Shown in pieces: positions 45,218 through 57,314 of a DNA stretch of 64,000 bases. A program made the translations under genes and the position numbers. The notes under the pieces are model-generated. The model saw only the letters and a program-made list of their open reading frames with translations. It was not told where the DNA came from and did not search any database. Location: the NCBI GenBank assembly GCA_964059195.1, contig CAXKWD010000009.1, forward strand, positions 87,579,432 through 87,643,431, written 5' to 3'. Each line of letters begins with the position of its first letter. Positions within the stretch are counted from its first letter, which is position 1. The stretch is from Ectobius pallidus. Its lineage: Eukaryota; Arthropoda; Insecta; Blattodea; Ectobiidae.

Positions 45218-48200
45218 TGAGCTGGTTTCACCTTCGCTGCTCTATCATGAGCTGCTATCTCCTCCGCTGCTCTATTATAAGCTGCTATCTCCTCCGCTGC
45301 CCTATTATGAGCTGCTATCTCCTCCGCTGCTCTACCATGAGCTGCTATCTCCTCAGTTGCTCTATTATGAGCTGCTATCACCTCCGCTGCTCTATCATGA
45401 GCTGCTATCTCCTCCGCTGCTCTATTATGAGCTGCTATCTCCTCCGCTGCTCTATCATGAGCTGCTATCTCCACCGCTGCTCTATCATGATCTGCTATCT
45501 CCTCCGCTGCTGTAGGATGAGCTGTTATCACCTCCGCTGCTCTATCATGAGCTGCTATCTCCTCCGATGCCCTATTATGAGCTGCTATCTCCTCCGCTGC
45601 TCTATCATGAGCTGCTATCTCCTCCGCTGCTGTAGGATGAGCTGTTATCACCTCCGCTGCTCTATCATGAGCTGCTATCTCCTCCGCTGCCCTATTATGA
45701 GCTGCTATCAACTCCGCTGCTGTAGGATGAGCTGTTATCACCTCCGCTGCTCTATCATGAGCTACTATCTCCTCCGCTGCCCTATTATGAGCTGCTATCT
45801 CCTCCGCTGCTCTATCATGAGCTGCGATCTCCTCCGCTGCTCTATCTTGAGCTGCGATCTCCTCCGCTGCTCTATCATGAGCTGCTATCCCGTCCGCTGC
45901 TGTAGGATGAGCTGTTATCACCTCCGCTGCTCTATCATGAGCTGCTATCTCCTCCGCTGCCCTATTATGAGCTGCTATCTCCTCCGCTGCTCTATCATGA
46001 GCTGCTATCTCCTCCGCTGCCCTATCATGAGCTGCTATCTCCTCCGCTTCTGTAGGATGAGCTGTTATCACCTCCGCTGCTCTATCATGAGCTGCTATCT
46101 CCTCCGCTGCCCTATTATGAGCTGCTATCTCCTCCGCTGCCCTATTATGAGCTGCTATCTCCTCCGCTGCTCTATCATGAGCTGTTATCACCTCCGCTGC
46201 TCTATCATGAGCTGCTATCTCCTCCGCTGCCCTATTATGAGCTGCTATCAACTCCGCTGCTGTAGGATGAGCTATTATCACCCCCGCTGCTCTATCATGA
46301 GCTGCTATCTCCTCCGCTGCCCTATTATGAGCTGCTATCTCCTCCGCTGCTTTTTAATGATGAGCTACTATCCCCTCCGTTGCTGTAGGATGAGCTGTTA
46401 TCACCTCCGCTGCTCTATCATGAGCTGCTATCTTCTCCGCTGCCCTATTATGAGCTGCTATCACCTCCGCTGCTCTATCATAAGCTGCTATCTCCTCCGC
46501 TGCCCTATTATTAGCTGCTATCAACTCCACTGCTGTAGGATGAGCTGTTATCACCTCCGCTGCTCTATCATGAGCTGCTATCCCCTCCGCTGCTTTAGGA
46601 TGAGCTGTTATCACCTCCGCTGCTCTATCATGAGCTGCAATCTCCTCCGCTGCCCTATTATGAGCTGCTATCTCCTCCGCTGCTCTATCATGAGCTGCTA
46701 TCTCCTCCGCTGCCCTATCATGAGCTGCTATCTCCTCCGCTTCTGTAGGATGAGCTGTTATCACCTCCGCTGCTCTATCATGAGCTGCTATCTCCTCCGC
46801 TGCCCTATTATGAGCTGCTACCAACTCCGCTGCTGTAGGATGAGCTGTTATCACCTCCGCTGCTCTATCATGAGCTGCTATCTCCTCCGCTGCCCTATTA
46901 TGAGCTGCTATCAACTCCGCTGCTGTAGGATGAGCTGTTATCACCTCCGCTGCTCTATCATGAGCTGCTATCTCCTCCGCTGCCCTATTATGAGCTGCTA
47001 TCTCCTCCACTGCTCTATCATGAGCTGCTATCTCCTCCGCTGCCCTATCATGAGCTGCTATCTCCTCCGCTTCTGTAGGATGAGCTGTTATCACCTCCGC
47101 TGCTCTATCATGAGCTGCTATCTCCTCCGCTGCCCTATTATGAGCTGCTATCTCCTCCGCTGCTCTATCATTAGCTGCTATCTCCTCCGCTGCCCTATTA
47201 TGAGCTGCTATCTCCTCCGCTGCTCTATCGTGAGCTGTTATCACCTCCGCTGCTCTATCATGAGCTGCTATCTCCTCCGCTTCCCTATTATGAGCTGCAA
47301 TCAACTCCGCTGCTGTAGGATGAGCTGTTATCACCCCCGCTGCTCTATCATGAGCTGCTATCTCCTCCGCTGCCCTATTATGAGCTGCTATCTCCTCCGC
47401 TGCTCTATCAAGAGCTGCTATCCCCTCCGCTGCTGTAGGATGAGCTGTTATCACCTCCTCTGCTCTATCATGAGCTGCTATCTCCTCCTCTGCCCTATTA
47501 TGAGCTGCTATCACCTCCGCTGCTCTATCATGAGCTGCTATCTCCTCCGCTGCCCTATTATGAGCTGCTATCAACTCCGCTGCTGTAGGATGAGCTGTTA
47601 TCACCTCCGCTGCTCTATCATGAGCTGCTATCTCCTCCGCTGCCCTATTATGAGCTGCTATCAACTCCGCTGCTGTAGGATGAGCTGTTATCACCTCCGC
47701 TGCTCTATCATGAGCTGCTATCTCCTCCGCTGCCCTATTATGAGCTGCTATCTCCTCCGCTGCTCTATCATGAGCTGCTATCTCCTCCACTGCTCTATCA
47801 TGAGCTGCTATCCCCTCCGCTGCTCTATCATGAGCTGCTATCTCCTCCGCTGCCCTATTATGAGCTGCTACCAACTCCGCTGCTGTAGGATGAGCTGTTA
47901 TCACCTCCGCTGCTCTATCATGAGCTGCTATCTCCTCCGCTGCCCTATTATGAGCTGCTATCTCCTCCGCTGCTCTATCATGAGCTGCTATCTCCTCCAC
48001 TGCTCTATCATGAGCTGCTATCCCCTCCGCTGCTCTATCATGAGCTGCTATCTCCTCCGCTGCCCTATTATGAGCTGCTACCAACTCCGCTGCTGTAGGA
48101 TGAGCTGTTATCACCTCCGCTGCTCTATCATGAGCTGCTATCTCCTCCGCTGCCCTATTATGAGCTGCTATCTCCTCCGCTGCTCTATCATGAGCTGCTA

Positions 48201-48956
48201 TCCCCTCCGCTGCAGTAGGATGAGCTGTTATCACCTCCGCTGCTCTATCATGAGCTGCTATCTCCTCCGCTGCCCTATTATGAGCTGCTATCTCTTCCGC
48301 TGCTCTATCATGAGCTGCTATCTCCTCCGCTGCCCTATTATGAGCTGCTATCTCCTCCGCTGCTCTATCATGAGCTGCTATCTCCTCCGCTGCCCTATTA
48401 TGAGCTGCTATCTCTTCCGCTGCTCTATCATGAGCTGTTATCACCTCCGCTGCTCTATCATGAGCTGCTATCTCCTCCGCTGCTCTACCATGAGCTGCTA
48501 ACTCCTCCGCTGCTCTATCATGAGCTCCGCTGCCCTATTATGAGCTGCTATCTCCTCCGCTGCTCTATCATGAGCTGCTATCTCCTCCGCTGCTCTACCA
48601 TGAGCTGCTAACTCCTCCGCTGCCCTATTATGAGCTGCTATCTCCTCCGCTGCTCTATCATGAGCTGTTATCACCTCCGCTGCTCTATCATGAGCTGCTA
48701 TCTCCTCCGCTGCTCTACCATGAGCTGCTAACTCCTCCGCTGCCGTATTATGAGCTGCTATCTCCTCCGCTGCTCTACCATGAGCTGCTATCTCCTCCGC
48801 TGCCCTATTATGAGCTGCTATCTCTTCCGCTGCTCTATCATGAGCTGCTATCTCCTCCGCTGCTCTATCATGAGCTGCTATCTCCTCCGCTGCTGTAGGA
48901 TGAGCTGTTATCACCTCCGCTGCTCTAACATGAGCTGCTATCTGCTCCGCTGTTCC
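45218..48956 (+). repeat. 30-bp megasatellite, about 124 copies, open on both strands
   Basis: Unit TCTATCATGAGCTGCTATCT plus CCTCCGCTGC, 30 bp, with three main variants (TCTATCATG, CCTATTATG, TGTAGGATG). The plus strand is open from 45133 to 48501 (1122 residues, MSCYLLRCSI decapeptides). The minus strand is open in three pieces, 46281-45097, 48444-46354 and 48962-48498 (394, 696 and 154 residues, AAHDRAAEEI decapeptides). Since 30 is divisible by 3, an open unit stays open without selection. Length changes are rare: an insertion near 46350 and a 10-base loss near 48525. Seven-unit (210 bp) higher-order copies are clear at 47671-48090. No promoter, start context or splice signal marks either strand as a gene. 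Confidence 0.93.
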
Positions 48957-48989
48957 ATCCAAAGAAGCTCCATCCAGAGCTCATAAAGC

Positions 48990-50536
48990 CTCTCTAGCTC
49001 TTACGGATCTGAAATTTGGGTTATGTAAAACAATCATATTATGAGTAGTGCTCTGTAGATGCGAAACTAGATTCTGTTTTCGACAATTCAGAACAAAACA
49101 CTCAGAATATTCGAGAACAAGGTAGACCTACAGAGAAAATTTTTCAGACAATAACGAGATGAATGAAAAGGGAATGAAGGACACATTTAGTGATGAAATT
49201 CAACTTCTATATAACCTAACACCTAATAATCATGTAGACATGGTTGGGCAGAACTCGTAGCTCGAAGAACACAGTTTCGTGCAAGTTATTGAGGACCTAG
49301 ACACAGAGGTGAGAATTACCTAATATATTCAAAAGACCCGCCCCAGGGAGATCGGAAAGGGACAAGTAGTGTAAGCAGAGGAATCTAGGACGATGAATAT
49401 ATTTTTGTTGAAAGTTTTTTATTGTTCTACCGAAGGAATAAGGTGTAAAAATGTGCATCCCATGTTTTTGGCTAAAGCCATGCTTTGCATACTCGATACA
49501 TAAATAGCTATTCACCTCTTCTTAGAATTCTTGAAAGTCTGTAAAAGGGCCTATATAATATTTATAATTGAGTAATATGGTATCATATTTGTCAATATTA
49601 GCAAATAATGTGCTAGCAATAAATCTGTGATATGTGACTTAGTTTCAGGTGAGTGAAATTGATGGTGGAATATGTCGTTGAGATTAACCCGAATAAACAG
49701 TTCTAAAATGTATTAAAACGAACTCTTCTTAAAGTACTCATATCAAGTATTGAGAAATCTCTCCAGGGTATTGAGTCCCAGAAATATATACTTCCTTAGT
49801 TTAAATCAATGATAACTGAAGATATAAAGATATATCTGCAATATGAAGGAAAGTCAATTTACCTTGGTTATGTTGCGCGCCTAAATAAAATCAATGCCTA
49901 TGCACTTACCTTGAACACTCATATATTGTATAGCCAATTGCGTAAAGCCAAATTTGTGCCTGCATGTAGAGGTTTCTGTAGTATCATTAATATAAGTCGT
50001 GAACAAAGTTTCAAATGTTTTTTACTTACCTTGTTATGGCATAGTGCTTCAAAAATAAGTTCTAAAACGATTAAGTTACTTATGCATAAAAAATAACACA
50101 AATAAAAACAATTAACAACATTAAATGTTAAAGAAATTATTCTTCTATCTTATAAGAATTTCTAGTAAAGCAGTTAATTTCATCACTGTCATTCCGTGAA
50201 CACTAGCCTCGATAAGAAAACATATTTTGGTAATCCTTGGTCGCTGAAAAGCGTTGTCCACTCCATCCCATAATATGTTGGGAGCCATGCACCAGAAAAT
50301 CAAAGCCTTGCTGCACAAGTGCATACTAGGTGGCAGGACGGCTGGAAGTTCCCAATATCGCTGCACGGCACGCAATAAAATTTGTATTTCACAAATATTA
50401 ACGTCTGTCTAAAACATATTGTATGTTACACATGGTAAAATGGTTTTAGTTTGCTCGTAGGATTGCTACACACGCTCTTACGGGCTCGTTTCGCGAACAT
50501 AGAAAATTTCGTTTTCGCCACTTGTTTCATAAATAA
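48990..50536. other. Non-coding, nothing recognised
   Basis: Frames at 49297, 49809, 49919 and 50145 are short, overlapping and without domains. Confidence 0.35.
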
Positions 50537-50541
50537 CTATT

Positions 50542-50742
50542 TGTTGTTATGCTAAATATTAAACACAGTGGAAGAATTGATATAAATGGCAGCTTCATTT
50601 ATAATAGCATTCCAAACTACAAACTCACCAACAAGGACTAGTGGTGGCAGCACCATACATACATAGTTACAGAATAAACACCAAATAAACAATATACGAT
50701 GTTCATTTGTTGGTTTACGCAACTCAAGCATGGATACCAACA
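50542..50742 (-). repeat. copia 3' LTR
   Basis: Plus strand TGTTGTTATGCTAA to GGATACCAACA, with TG...CA ends. It lies at the 3' end of the minus-strand element. Confidence 0.95.
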
Positions 50743-50751
50743 CCTCTCCTC
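50743..50751 (-). other. Polypurine tract
   Basis: GAGGAGAGG on the minus strand, directly before the 3' LTR, where plus-strand DNA synthesis would be primed. Confidence 0.7.
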
Positions 50752-50765
50752 GGAAATCAACAAAT

Positions 50766-51305
50766 TCAATAAATCACAAATGACACTACAATATTTCCAA
50801 ACTTTGGCTTCTTCACTAAAATCCAAGTCTGGTTCCTTTCATGGTTCTTCATCTCCACCTCCATTGCTTTCAACCAGGTGTCTCTATCCTCTCTACACAT
50901 GATCTCTTCTGGGGTCCTGGATGGCTCCAAAACATCAATTACACCATCCCTTACCTTGCAGCAATAATTGCAACACGACAGATTGCACATCCTTCTAGGT
51001 TGCTTCAAGCGTTTTGAACTCCTGTAGGGCACTTCTCTCATAGAACCAGAGTCCTGTACCTCACCTGTGTCACCGGGGTCTAGCACCTCTCCTGTGCCAC
51101 CAGAGTCCAGCTTCTCTCCTGTGGGACCGGGATCCAGCACCTCTCCTGTGGCACCGAGCTCCAGCTTCTCTCCTGTGGCACCGAGCTCCAGCTTCTCTCC
51201 TGTGGCACCGGGGTCCAGCACCTCTCCTGTGGCACTGGGGTCCAGCACCTCTCCTGTGGCACTGGGGTCCAGCACCTCTCCTGTAGGGAACTGGATTATA
51301 TCCAT
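50766..51305 (-). pseudogene. copia pol remnant: VNTR linker and start of reverse transcriptase
   Basis: 179-residue frame. Residues 7-75 are nine TGEVLDPGA / TGEKLELGA repeats (27-bp units). Then SRTPEEIMCREDRDTWLKAM and EVEMKNHERNQTWILVKKP, the opening of the copia-type RT domain (W-x-x-AM-x-x-E...N-x-TW-x-LV-x-x-P). The catalytic YVDD region is absent. It is in a different frame from gag; just upstream a GYKGYRLEDEK-like stretch in this frame resembles an integrase C-terminal region, so a deletion plus frame change joined the two. Confidence 0.8.
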
Positions 51306-51339
51306 TAGAGTTGGCTTCTCATCCTCCAGGCGGTAGCCT

Positions 51340-52845
51340 TTATATCCCTAGCAAAACTTCATTTCTCTCTTTATATTTCTTGAATTCTTGTAGGGCATCA
51401 CTTTTCTTCGCTATAGCTGACGTTGTGAGGGCTTCAACTCTTCCCATAGTTTGCAGGTTAGGGTGGCCTAGTCTCTTATGCCACGTCATCTGAGAAACTC
51501 TTGCAGCTTTTCTCAAGTTAACGTTCTTTAGATATTCCTCATTTAACTCTTTTATTGATACATCTCCAACAGTAGTGACAAAATATAACCTTCCAATTCG
51601 ATGTGCTTGAAAGATTAATTTTTCTCCCTTTAATAACTTATTCAAACCATTCTTCGATCTGAACTCAAGACCTTTCTCCTCTATCTGACCTTGAGAAATC
51701 AAATTATCATGTAATTCAGGCACATAGAGCACGTCCTGAAGCTCTACATTCTTTCCTCCACATTCATCTGACATAGGAATTACAACAGATCCCAAGCCAC
51801 TTATTTTCAGCGGTCTCCCATCACCGACTTCAACAGTACCTGAGCATTCTCTAAAATTCTTGAAAATATCTCTTCTATTTGTCATGTGGTCAGAAGCACC
51901 ACCATCTAATATCCATACATCGTGTTTGCATTGAGAATACTTCTTCGCATGCAATACCACATGCTCCCTTGTAGTAACTGAAGCAGAAGCTTTCTTGGGT
52001 TCACTACTCCCTTTTTCCTTCTCTTCTAGTTCCTGAGTCTTGGGGCAATTTTTCGCAATGTGTCCTTCACCACCACATGCATAGCAAAAGTATCTCCCTT
52101 TGTACTGCTTCCGTTGAGATATACTGTTATTCTGATTGGTAGAATTCCTTCCATCGGTATACTTTTTACCTTTAGTGCTCGGCGGTTTCCAAGTTGTCTT
52201 TAATGCTTGATGTGATGATAGGCTTTGTTTTCTCATTTCTTCCTCTTGTTCCAGTAACACTTGCTTTATGTAGGACATGTCCATCTTATCCGGCTGAGTC
52301 ACCAAAGTCTTCACTGTTATTTCATATTCTGGGGGAAGGCCAGACAAACACAAATGAGCCAACTGTTTATCAGATATCTCCAAATCATTCTTCCTCAACA
52401 GTCGATTCATATTCATCATTGTATTGCTATACTCTTGAATGGTCATATCACCCTTTACCATGGTCGCCAATTCTCGTAACTTCATCATAGCACCATACTG
52501 AGTGTTCTGGTGGCAAATAGTTTCGAGTTTGGTCCATGCTTCACTCGCCTTGTTGAAATCAACTATGTCGTTAATGAGATCATCACTAACTGATCTCATA
52601 ATAAGAGATAGCGCCATGAGGTTGGCTTTCTCGCGCCGACGGGTTTCTGCTTGATTTAGATGAGCTCCATCAACATCGTTATAACCCGTGATTGCTTCCC
52701 AACACTCTTTAATCAACATTTCAGATTTCACGCGCGCCATCCACGCCACATAGTTATTTCTTGTTAGCTTTGGAATATAGAAGGTTTTCTCTTCCATCTC
52801 CGCCATTTTGACCGTTGCAAAATTCGTCGCTGCACTGTTACACAA
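51340..52845 (-). CDS. copia gag-protease polyprotein (501 aa), pol truncated
   Basis: Met-14 (52806, MAEMEEKTFYIPKLTRNNY) is the likelier start. Residues about 20-200 are a copia-type gag (UBN2-like) core with W-x-x-W...GLPPEYE. Residues 254-267 form a CCHC knuckle, CYACGGEGHIAKNC, which binds RNA. Residues 311-318, WILDGGAS, are the aspartic protease active site, with DGGA where most copia proteases have DSGA. Residues 454-461, TWHKRLGH, begin the pre-integrase zinc region. After that, about 40 residues lead to a stop at 51340 and the integrase core is gone. Gag itself looks intact, so particles could still form. Expression would start in the right-hand (5') LTR. Confidence 0.93.
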   Translation of the reverse strand: MCNSAATNFATVKMAEMEEKTFYIPKLTRNNYVAWMARVKSEMLIKECWEAITGYNDVDGAHLNQAETRRREKANLMALSLIMRSVSDDLINDIVDFNKASEAWTKLETICHQNTQYGAMMKLRELATMVKGDMTIQEYSNTMMNMNRLLRKNDLEISDKQLAHLCLSGLPPEYEITVKTLVTQPDKMDMSYIKQVLLEQEEEMRKQSLSSHQALKTTWKPPSTKGKKYTDGRNSTNQNNSISQRKQYKGRYFCYACGGEGHIAKNCPKTQELEEKEKGSSEPKKASASVTTREHVVLHAKKYSQCKHDVWILDGGASDHMTNRRDIFKNFRECSGTVEVGDGRPLKISGLGSVVIPMSDECGGKNVELQDVLYVPELHDNLISQGQIEEKGLEFRSKNGLNKLLKGEKLIFQAHRIGRLYFVTTVGDVSIKELNEEYLKNVNLRKAARVSQMTWHKRLGHPNLQTMGRVEALTTSAIAKKSDALQEFKKYKERNEVLLGI

Positions 52846-52922
52846 TATGGTAGTTTACTAGATTCTCCACACTTTCCACTATATTGTATTACGTCTCCTC
52901 AATTCACTCGAACACTGCGCTC

Positions 52923-52936
52923 CTGGGCCCATAACC
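52923..52936 (-). other. Primer binding site (initiator tRNA-Met, copia type)
   Basis: GGTTATGGGCCCAG directly after the 5' LTR on the minus strand. It is the copia-type site, complementary to an internal part of initiator tRNA-Met instead of its 3' end. Confidence 0.85.
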
Positions 52937-53137
52937 TGTTGTTATGCTAAATATTAAACACAGTGGAAGAATTGATATAAATGGCAGCTTCATTTATAAT
53001 AGCATTCCAAACTACAAACTCACCAACAAGGACTAGTGGTGGCAGCACCATACATACATAGTTACAGAATAAACACCAAATAAACAATATAAGATGTTCA
53101 TTTGTTGGTTTACGCAACTCAAGCATGGATACCAACA
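52937..53137 (-). repeat. copia 5' LTR
   Basis: Identical to the 3' LTR but for one base. It would carry the promoter of the element. Confidence 0.95.
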
Positions 53138-53142
53138 CTATT

Positions 53143-54500
53143 GTTAACTCATTTTTTCATTATCTCTAACCCTAATATGCCTTCGGGCGAAATAGGGTTT
53201 AATCCAATTTTGGATATTCAATGAAAATACGGCACATGGTCTAATCTAATTTCATTAAAGCTAATTATTTGCTGATCACCATATAGACCGCCATCAAGTT
53301 TCAGCCCTTGCCTGCACCACGTGACCCAACGATTCCCTCCCCCTGAGCAGTCGGTTCTGTGAACACACATTATTTCATTGCGCCATTTTAGGTTAATTTT
53401 GTGTGAACTTCTTAGCGATGTTATTTATATTTACAATACTCCAAGAAACAGATGTAATAACATGGATTCTCCAATCATTCTCATAGTCTCAAACGCAGAT
53501 ATCTTTGTGCTCAGACTCTGATTTTCAATATATTTGTTTGCAAGGATGTTATAAACCGAACAAGGCTTCCTTTGTTGAACTTATTCCTTCTGGATTGCAT
53601 CAGTTTACAAATAAGTGAGTCAGTATCGTGCTGGCTTTCTGTGCGCAAGATTGAGAGTTCGATCCCGGACCAGGTCTACTACATTTATGTATGCAGGTTG
53701 ATGTTATCTTTGTTCGCTCGTATCAACATTTTCTCTACGCTAAGGACCTGATCAAACTCTTCCGCGGCCGGCGGGTTAGGCCTATACGAGGAACTATGTG
53801 TACCTCTGCTGTAGACTATCAATAAATGACTTGTATCTACAGTATTTACAGTACAACATGAGACGCGCTGCTAGGCCTATAACTTCATAAAAAACGTTGT
53901 TCTAAAATTACATAAGCACTAATTCCATTAGGCAACATTCCAAAATACGGTTTGAAATAACGTTATAGGCTACAAAAGTCAGAAGTTCTTAAACCATTAT
54001 CTCCTACATGGATATAATGGGCTCTTTAATATTAAATGAAGCAATAATATTTATTAAAATTATACGCTTTATCTTCTAATTTGGGTGTTTCAAGCAAGAA
54101 ATACGCTTCCAAGATTACAAATAAAATTATTTAAATACCCACATCAACACAGGTGCAAACCCACACAAGAATACAGTACTCATGCCGAAGTTATAAAAGA
54201 AACCAGGACAAAAACCACAGGCTATAAATACCTGAATTCTAAGCCTAGTGAGTGTGGTTTCGGAAGTTGAAGTCTTCGGAGATTCCATTTTATATGCTTT
54301 TGAGAAACAGAAATGTTTCTCAAATCACTACTAATTTTGATCCACGCCGAAAATGAAGAACGATCTCTTAGCAACAAAATTCTTTGATGGCGTACAAGAA
54401 TTTAGTAATATCTTGGCAACATGTACATAACTTATTTTTAAAAATGTATTTCTCTATGTGGGAAAAAATTACTAAGTGCTATTGACCGGCTTGAATCTGG
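53143..54500. other. Non-coding; tRNA-like fragment at 53612-53690
   Basis: AGAGTTCGATCCCGGACC near 53655 is a box-B-like core with a weak box A before it; probably a SINE head. The rest, including the 61-residue frame at 54085, is unremarkable. Confidence 0.4.
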
Positions 54501-54504
54501 AAAT

Positions 54505-55400
54505 AAAATCAGGTAAACTGATGTAACAAAGTGCCAGTATGTTTTTTTTAATCAGTTATGACTGCAATTATGAAATGCAGAATGTGTTTTTTTTAAATTG
54601 ATTTCCAAGTTAAGCTCCAGATTTATTCATTAAGCAGGGCTTACGGAAGAAGAAAGATCTACCATCTCGGCCACCTGGGTCATTTTAACGGTCTAGTTGG
54701 ATAAGCGCATGTAAATCAATGTTTTTTGTCATAGCTACCTGTATTTTAATTTCCAAGGCCTTATACGATCACAGTAAAACAATAGGCTATGTTGTCAAGA
54801 TAACTGATTTTCATTTTTTTTATAAATTCTTTCGAATACGTATATTACCATAAAATAGACACTAAATTGAGCATTACTCCGAAACAGGTCAACCGATTTT
54901 ATCCATTATGAATAGACGTCTTCCCATGGACATTATAAATGTGTATACCAAGTTTCATAAAAATCCGGTAAAGCGTATTTGAGTTACCGCGTCTTTAAAA
55001 TATACACTAAATTGGGTTTTACTCCGGTACCGGTCAACAGATTAGGTTCAAATTCAATAAGGCACTTCTTATGGACGTCATAAATGGGTATACCAAGTTT
55101 CATGGAAATCCGATACAGCGTATTTGAGTGATGGCGCCTTTCTATTAGAAAGGCGCCATAATCTATTAAAATAGGCACTAAATTGGGCATTACTCCGGTA
55201 CCGGTGAACCGATTTGGTTCAATATCAATAGGGTTCTTCCCATGGACATTATAAATGTGTTTTCCAAGTTTCATGAAAATCCGAAAAAGCGTATTTGAGT
55301 TATGGTGCGTACAGACACACGGACAGACGGACAGACAGACGGACAGACATTTTTTCGTCCACCACACAATCTCATAAAGTACCATACTGGCACTTAATAA
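54505..55400 (-). repeat. Element U copy C, minus strand
   Basis: On the minus strand it starts AAGTGCCAGTATGGTACTTT and then has a CTGTCCGTCTGTCTGTCCG run. Three CAAATACGCTTT-like blocks follow at about 55290, 55120 and 54970, and it ends CAGTTTACCTGATTTTATTT at 54505. A short SINE-C-like piece (ACCATCTCGGCCACCTGGGT at 54660) marks the place where copy A carries SINE-C. Confidence 0.75.
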
Positions 55401-55638
55401 ACGATAAAAATAAGACTACAGACAGTGGTGATTGGAGCAAAATTCTGTACATTCTCTTGTCCGATTGGTCACTGAATAATGAGCTAAATTATTACATTAA
55501 CTCACAATTGTTACTTTACATAGGCCTAGTATTTTCGTGGACATTTTCGATTTGCGTCATGGAGAAGGAATATTTCTAGCTCACTTCCGCACAATCCAAC
55601 AACATTTCGCGAGACATCGTGGATTTAATTTACTTATG

Positions 55639-56507
55639 CCCGGTTTCTATAAACTCGCGAAATACCTATGGGTAAATTATCCAATGGACAACTTAGTTCC
55701 AGAATCACCCACCAGAGCACTAATGGTATAATGAGGAAATAAAAAATAATATATACTACCATGCCGGGGATCGAACAGTGGACCTCTTGAACCGTAATCC
55801 AGCACGCTGACAATGAGCTGGTGAACACTGAGAACACATCTTGAATAACGGAGATGTAACTGTTTCAGCCTATGATTCCACTACTGCAAGTCAAGACATG
55901 GTTTTGCAGTATATATCATACTAATTAGTTCGGAAGAACATTATCTTCATATAAATACTACTACTGTCGAGATCTAATGCGTAAGAGGAAGGAAAAATGA
56001 GAAGTACGACTCTAGTTTGCAATGTTTGCACACTCAGTGCTACCAAATACCGGCAAATACAGTCATTAGCGACAATGTACGGTACATGAAAATTTCAATA
56101 AGAAATATGTATATAAATTCTGATAAGGCCATCCTATTACGGAGAAACAAAGTCAACATTACAGATCATCTCAGCACTTCTAAAACTGTATTTTACAGGT
56201 ACTGCAATCCGTGCACGTCCGCCATATTTATCCTACGAGAGGTTAAATTTTATCCAGCCATCCATGAAAGGATAAATTAACCCAAAGATTTACCCTTGGA
56301 AAGATCTAGCCCTAGTTTATAGAAACATTTTTCTCTCATTTTCATATTTACCCCGTGGACTTTTATCTAGAAACTCGCCAAAACTGTGTGTGATCGTTAT
56401 CTTTAAATTATTTCTGTTCGTAAGAGTTTTCCTTGTGTAAATTCTGTTCATGGGATAATTTACCCATAGGTAATTCGCGAGTTTATAGAAACCGGCCATT
56501 AGTAGTG
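55639..56507. repeat. Inverted pair of CCGGTTTCTATAAACTCGCG repeats
   Basis: CCGGTTTCTATAAACTCGCG and the following 30 bases (ACCTATGGGTAAATTATCC) at 55639-55690 recur inverted at 56452-56505. The 870 bases between include a SINE-like tRNA box at about 55764-55830 (minus, GGTTCAAGAGGTCC...). They may be the ends of one element or two separate MITEs; no target duplication found. Confidence 0.5.
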
Positions 56508-56674
56508 GTATTTTAAGAATATAAAATATCAAACACAGCAAAGGAAAGCTGTTTTGTAAAACTTACGGTGCATTGCTGTAGCCAAGAAATAAGGTCCCTA
56601 CTGAGCTAGCAAGAAGCTTAACCGCTTCGCCGATGCCGGTGCAATTTTCTCAAATAATGGCGATGGTCACACCT

Positions 56675-56807
<133 letters not shown>

Positions 56808-56809
56808 AA

Positions 56810-57310
56810 GTTCATTACATGCAGTTCAGCAGCATATCAGATCAATTACCAAAGCTAAAGCGCTTACAGGCATGGAAGTTTCAGCCAGAATTGCCAGTCA
56901 AAGAGCACTCTGATTTTTCTACGGATGTATAACAACAGTTCTGCTATGGGCAGGGTTCATCACGAAGTTACGGTCCGGCAACGGCGAAATAGAAATTAGT
57001 AATTATTAAATGCTATGATTCATATCAATTTAAACTAGAAATAACGAGTATTGAGATATTTTGACGTTTTACACAAAGGGTCAGCGACCAGTGATCCCAC
57101 TTCATCAAATGTTACCAAGTTCAAAGAACATACTTCCAGCTAAACTTTATTACAGAGTACCACGAAATTGCAATTTTCTGAGATTTTACGAGTTTTAAAA
57201 CAGTAAAGGTGGAAATAAATGAGGTTGACCTTTAGCACCACAATCTTAGGAAGAAGACTGAGAAAAAAACACAAGAAGCAGAAAGTGCTCTCCATGAAAG
57301 AAGAGATCCT
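56810..57310. other. Non-coding, nothing recognised
   Basis: No exon-like frame. Confidence 0.3.
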
Positions 57311-57314
57311 AATG

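Larger units (their letters stand above)
50542..53137 (-). mobile_element. Young, internally deleted copia (Ty1/copia) retrotransposon
   Basis: LTRs of 201 bp at 50542-50742 and 52937-53137 differ at one base (TATACGATG / TATAAGATG). 5-bp target duplication CTATT at 50537-50541 and 53138-53142. Primer site and polypurine tract sit next to the LTRs. The order on the minus strand is gag, protease, pre-integrase region, then a junction and only the first residues of the reverse transcriptase. Integrase core, most of RT and RNase H are missing. The element is 2.6 kb against about 5 kb for a full copia. It could move only with enzymes supplied by another element. Confidence 0.95.

Noticed and set aside
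45097..48962. Calling either strand of the megasatellite a confirmed gene
   Set aside because: A 30-bp unit stays open automatically; no promoter, splice or start evidence was seen.
54984..55385. 133-residue minus-strand frame
   Set aside because: It is element U copy C internal repeats; similar frames in other copies are broken.
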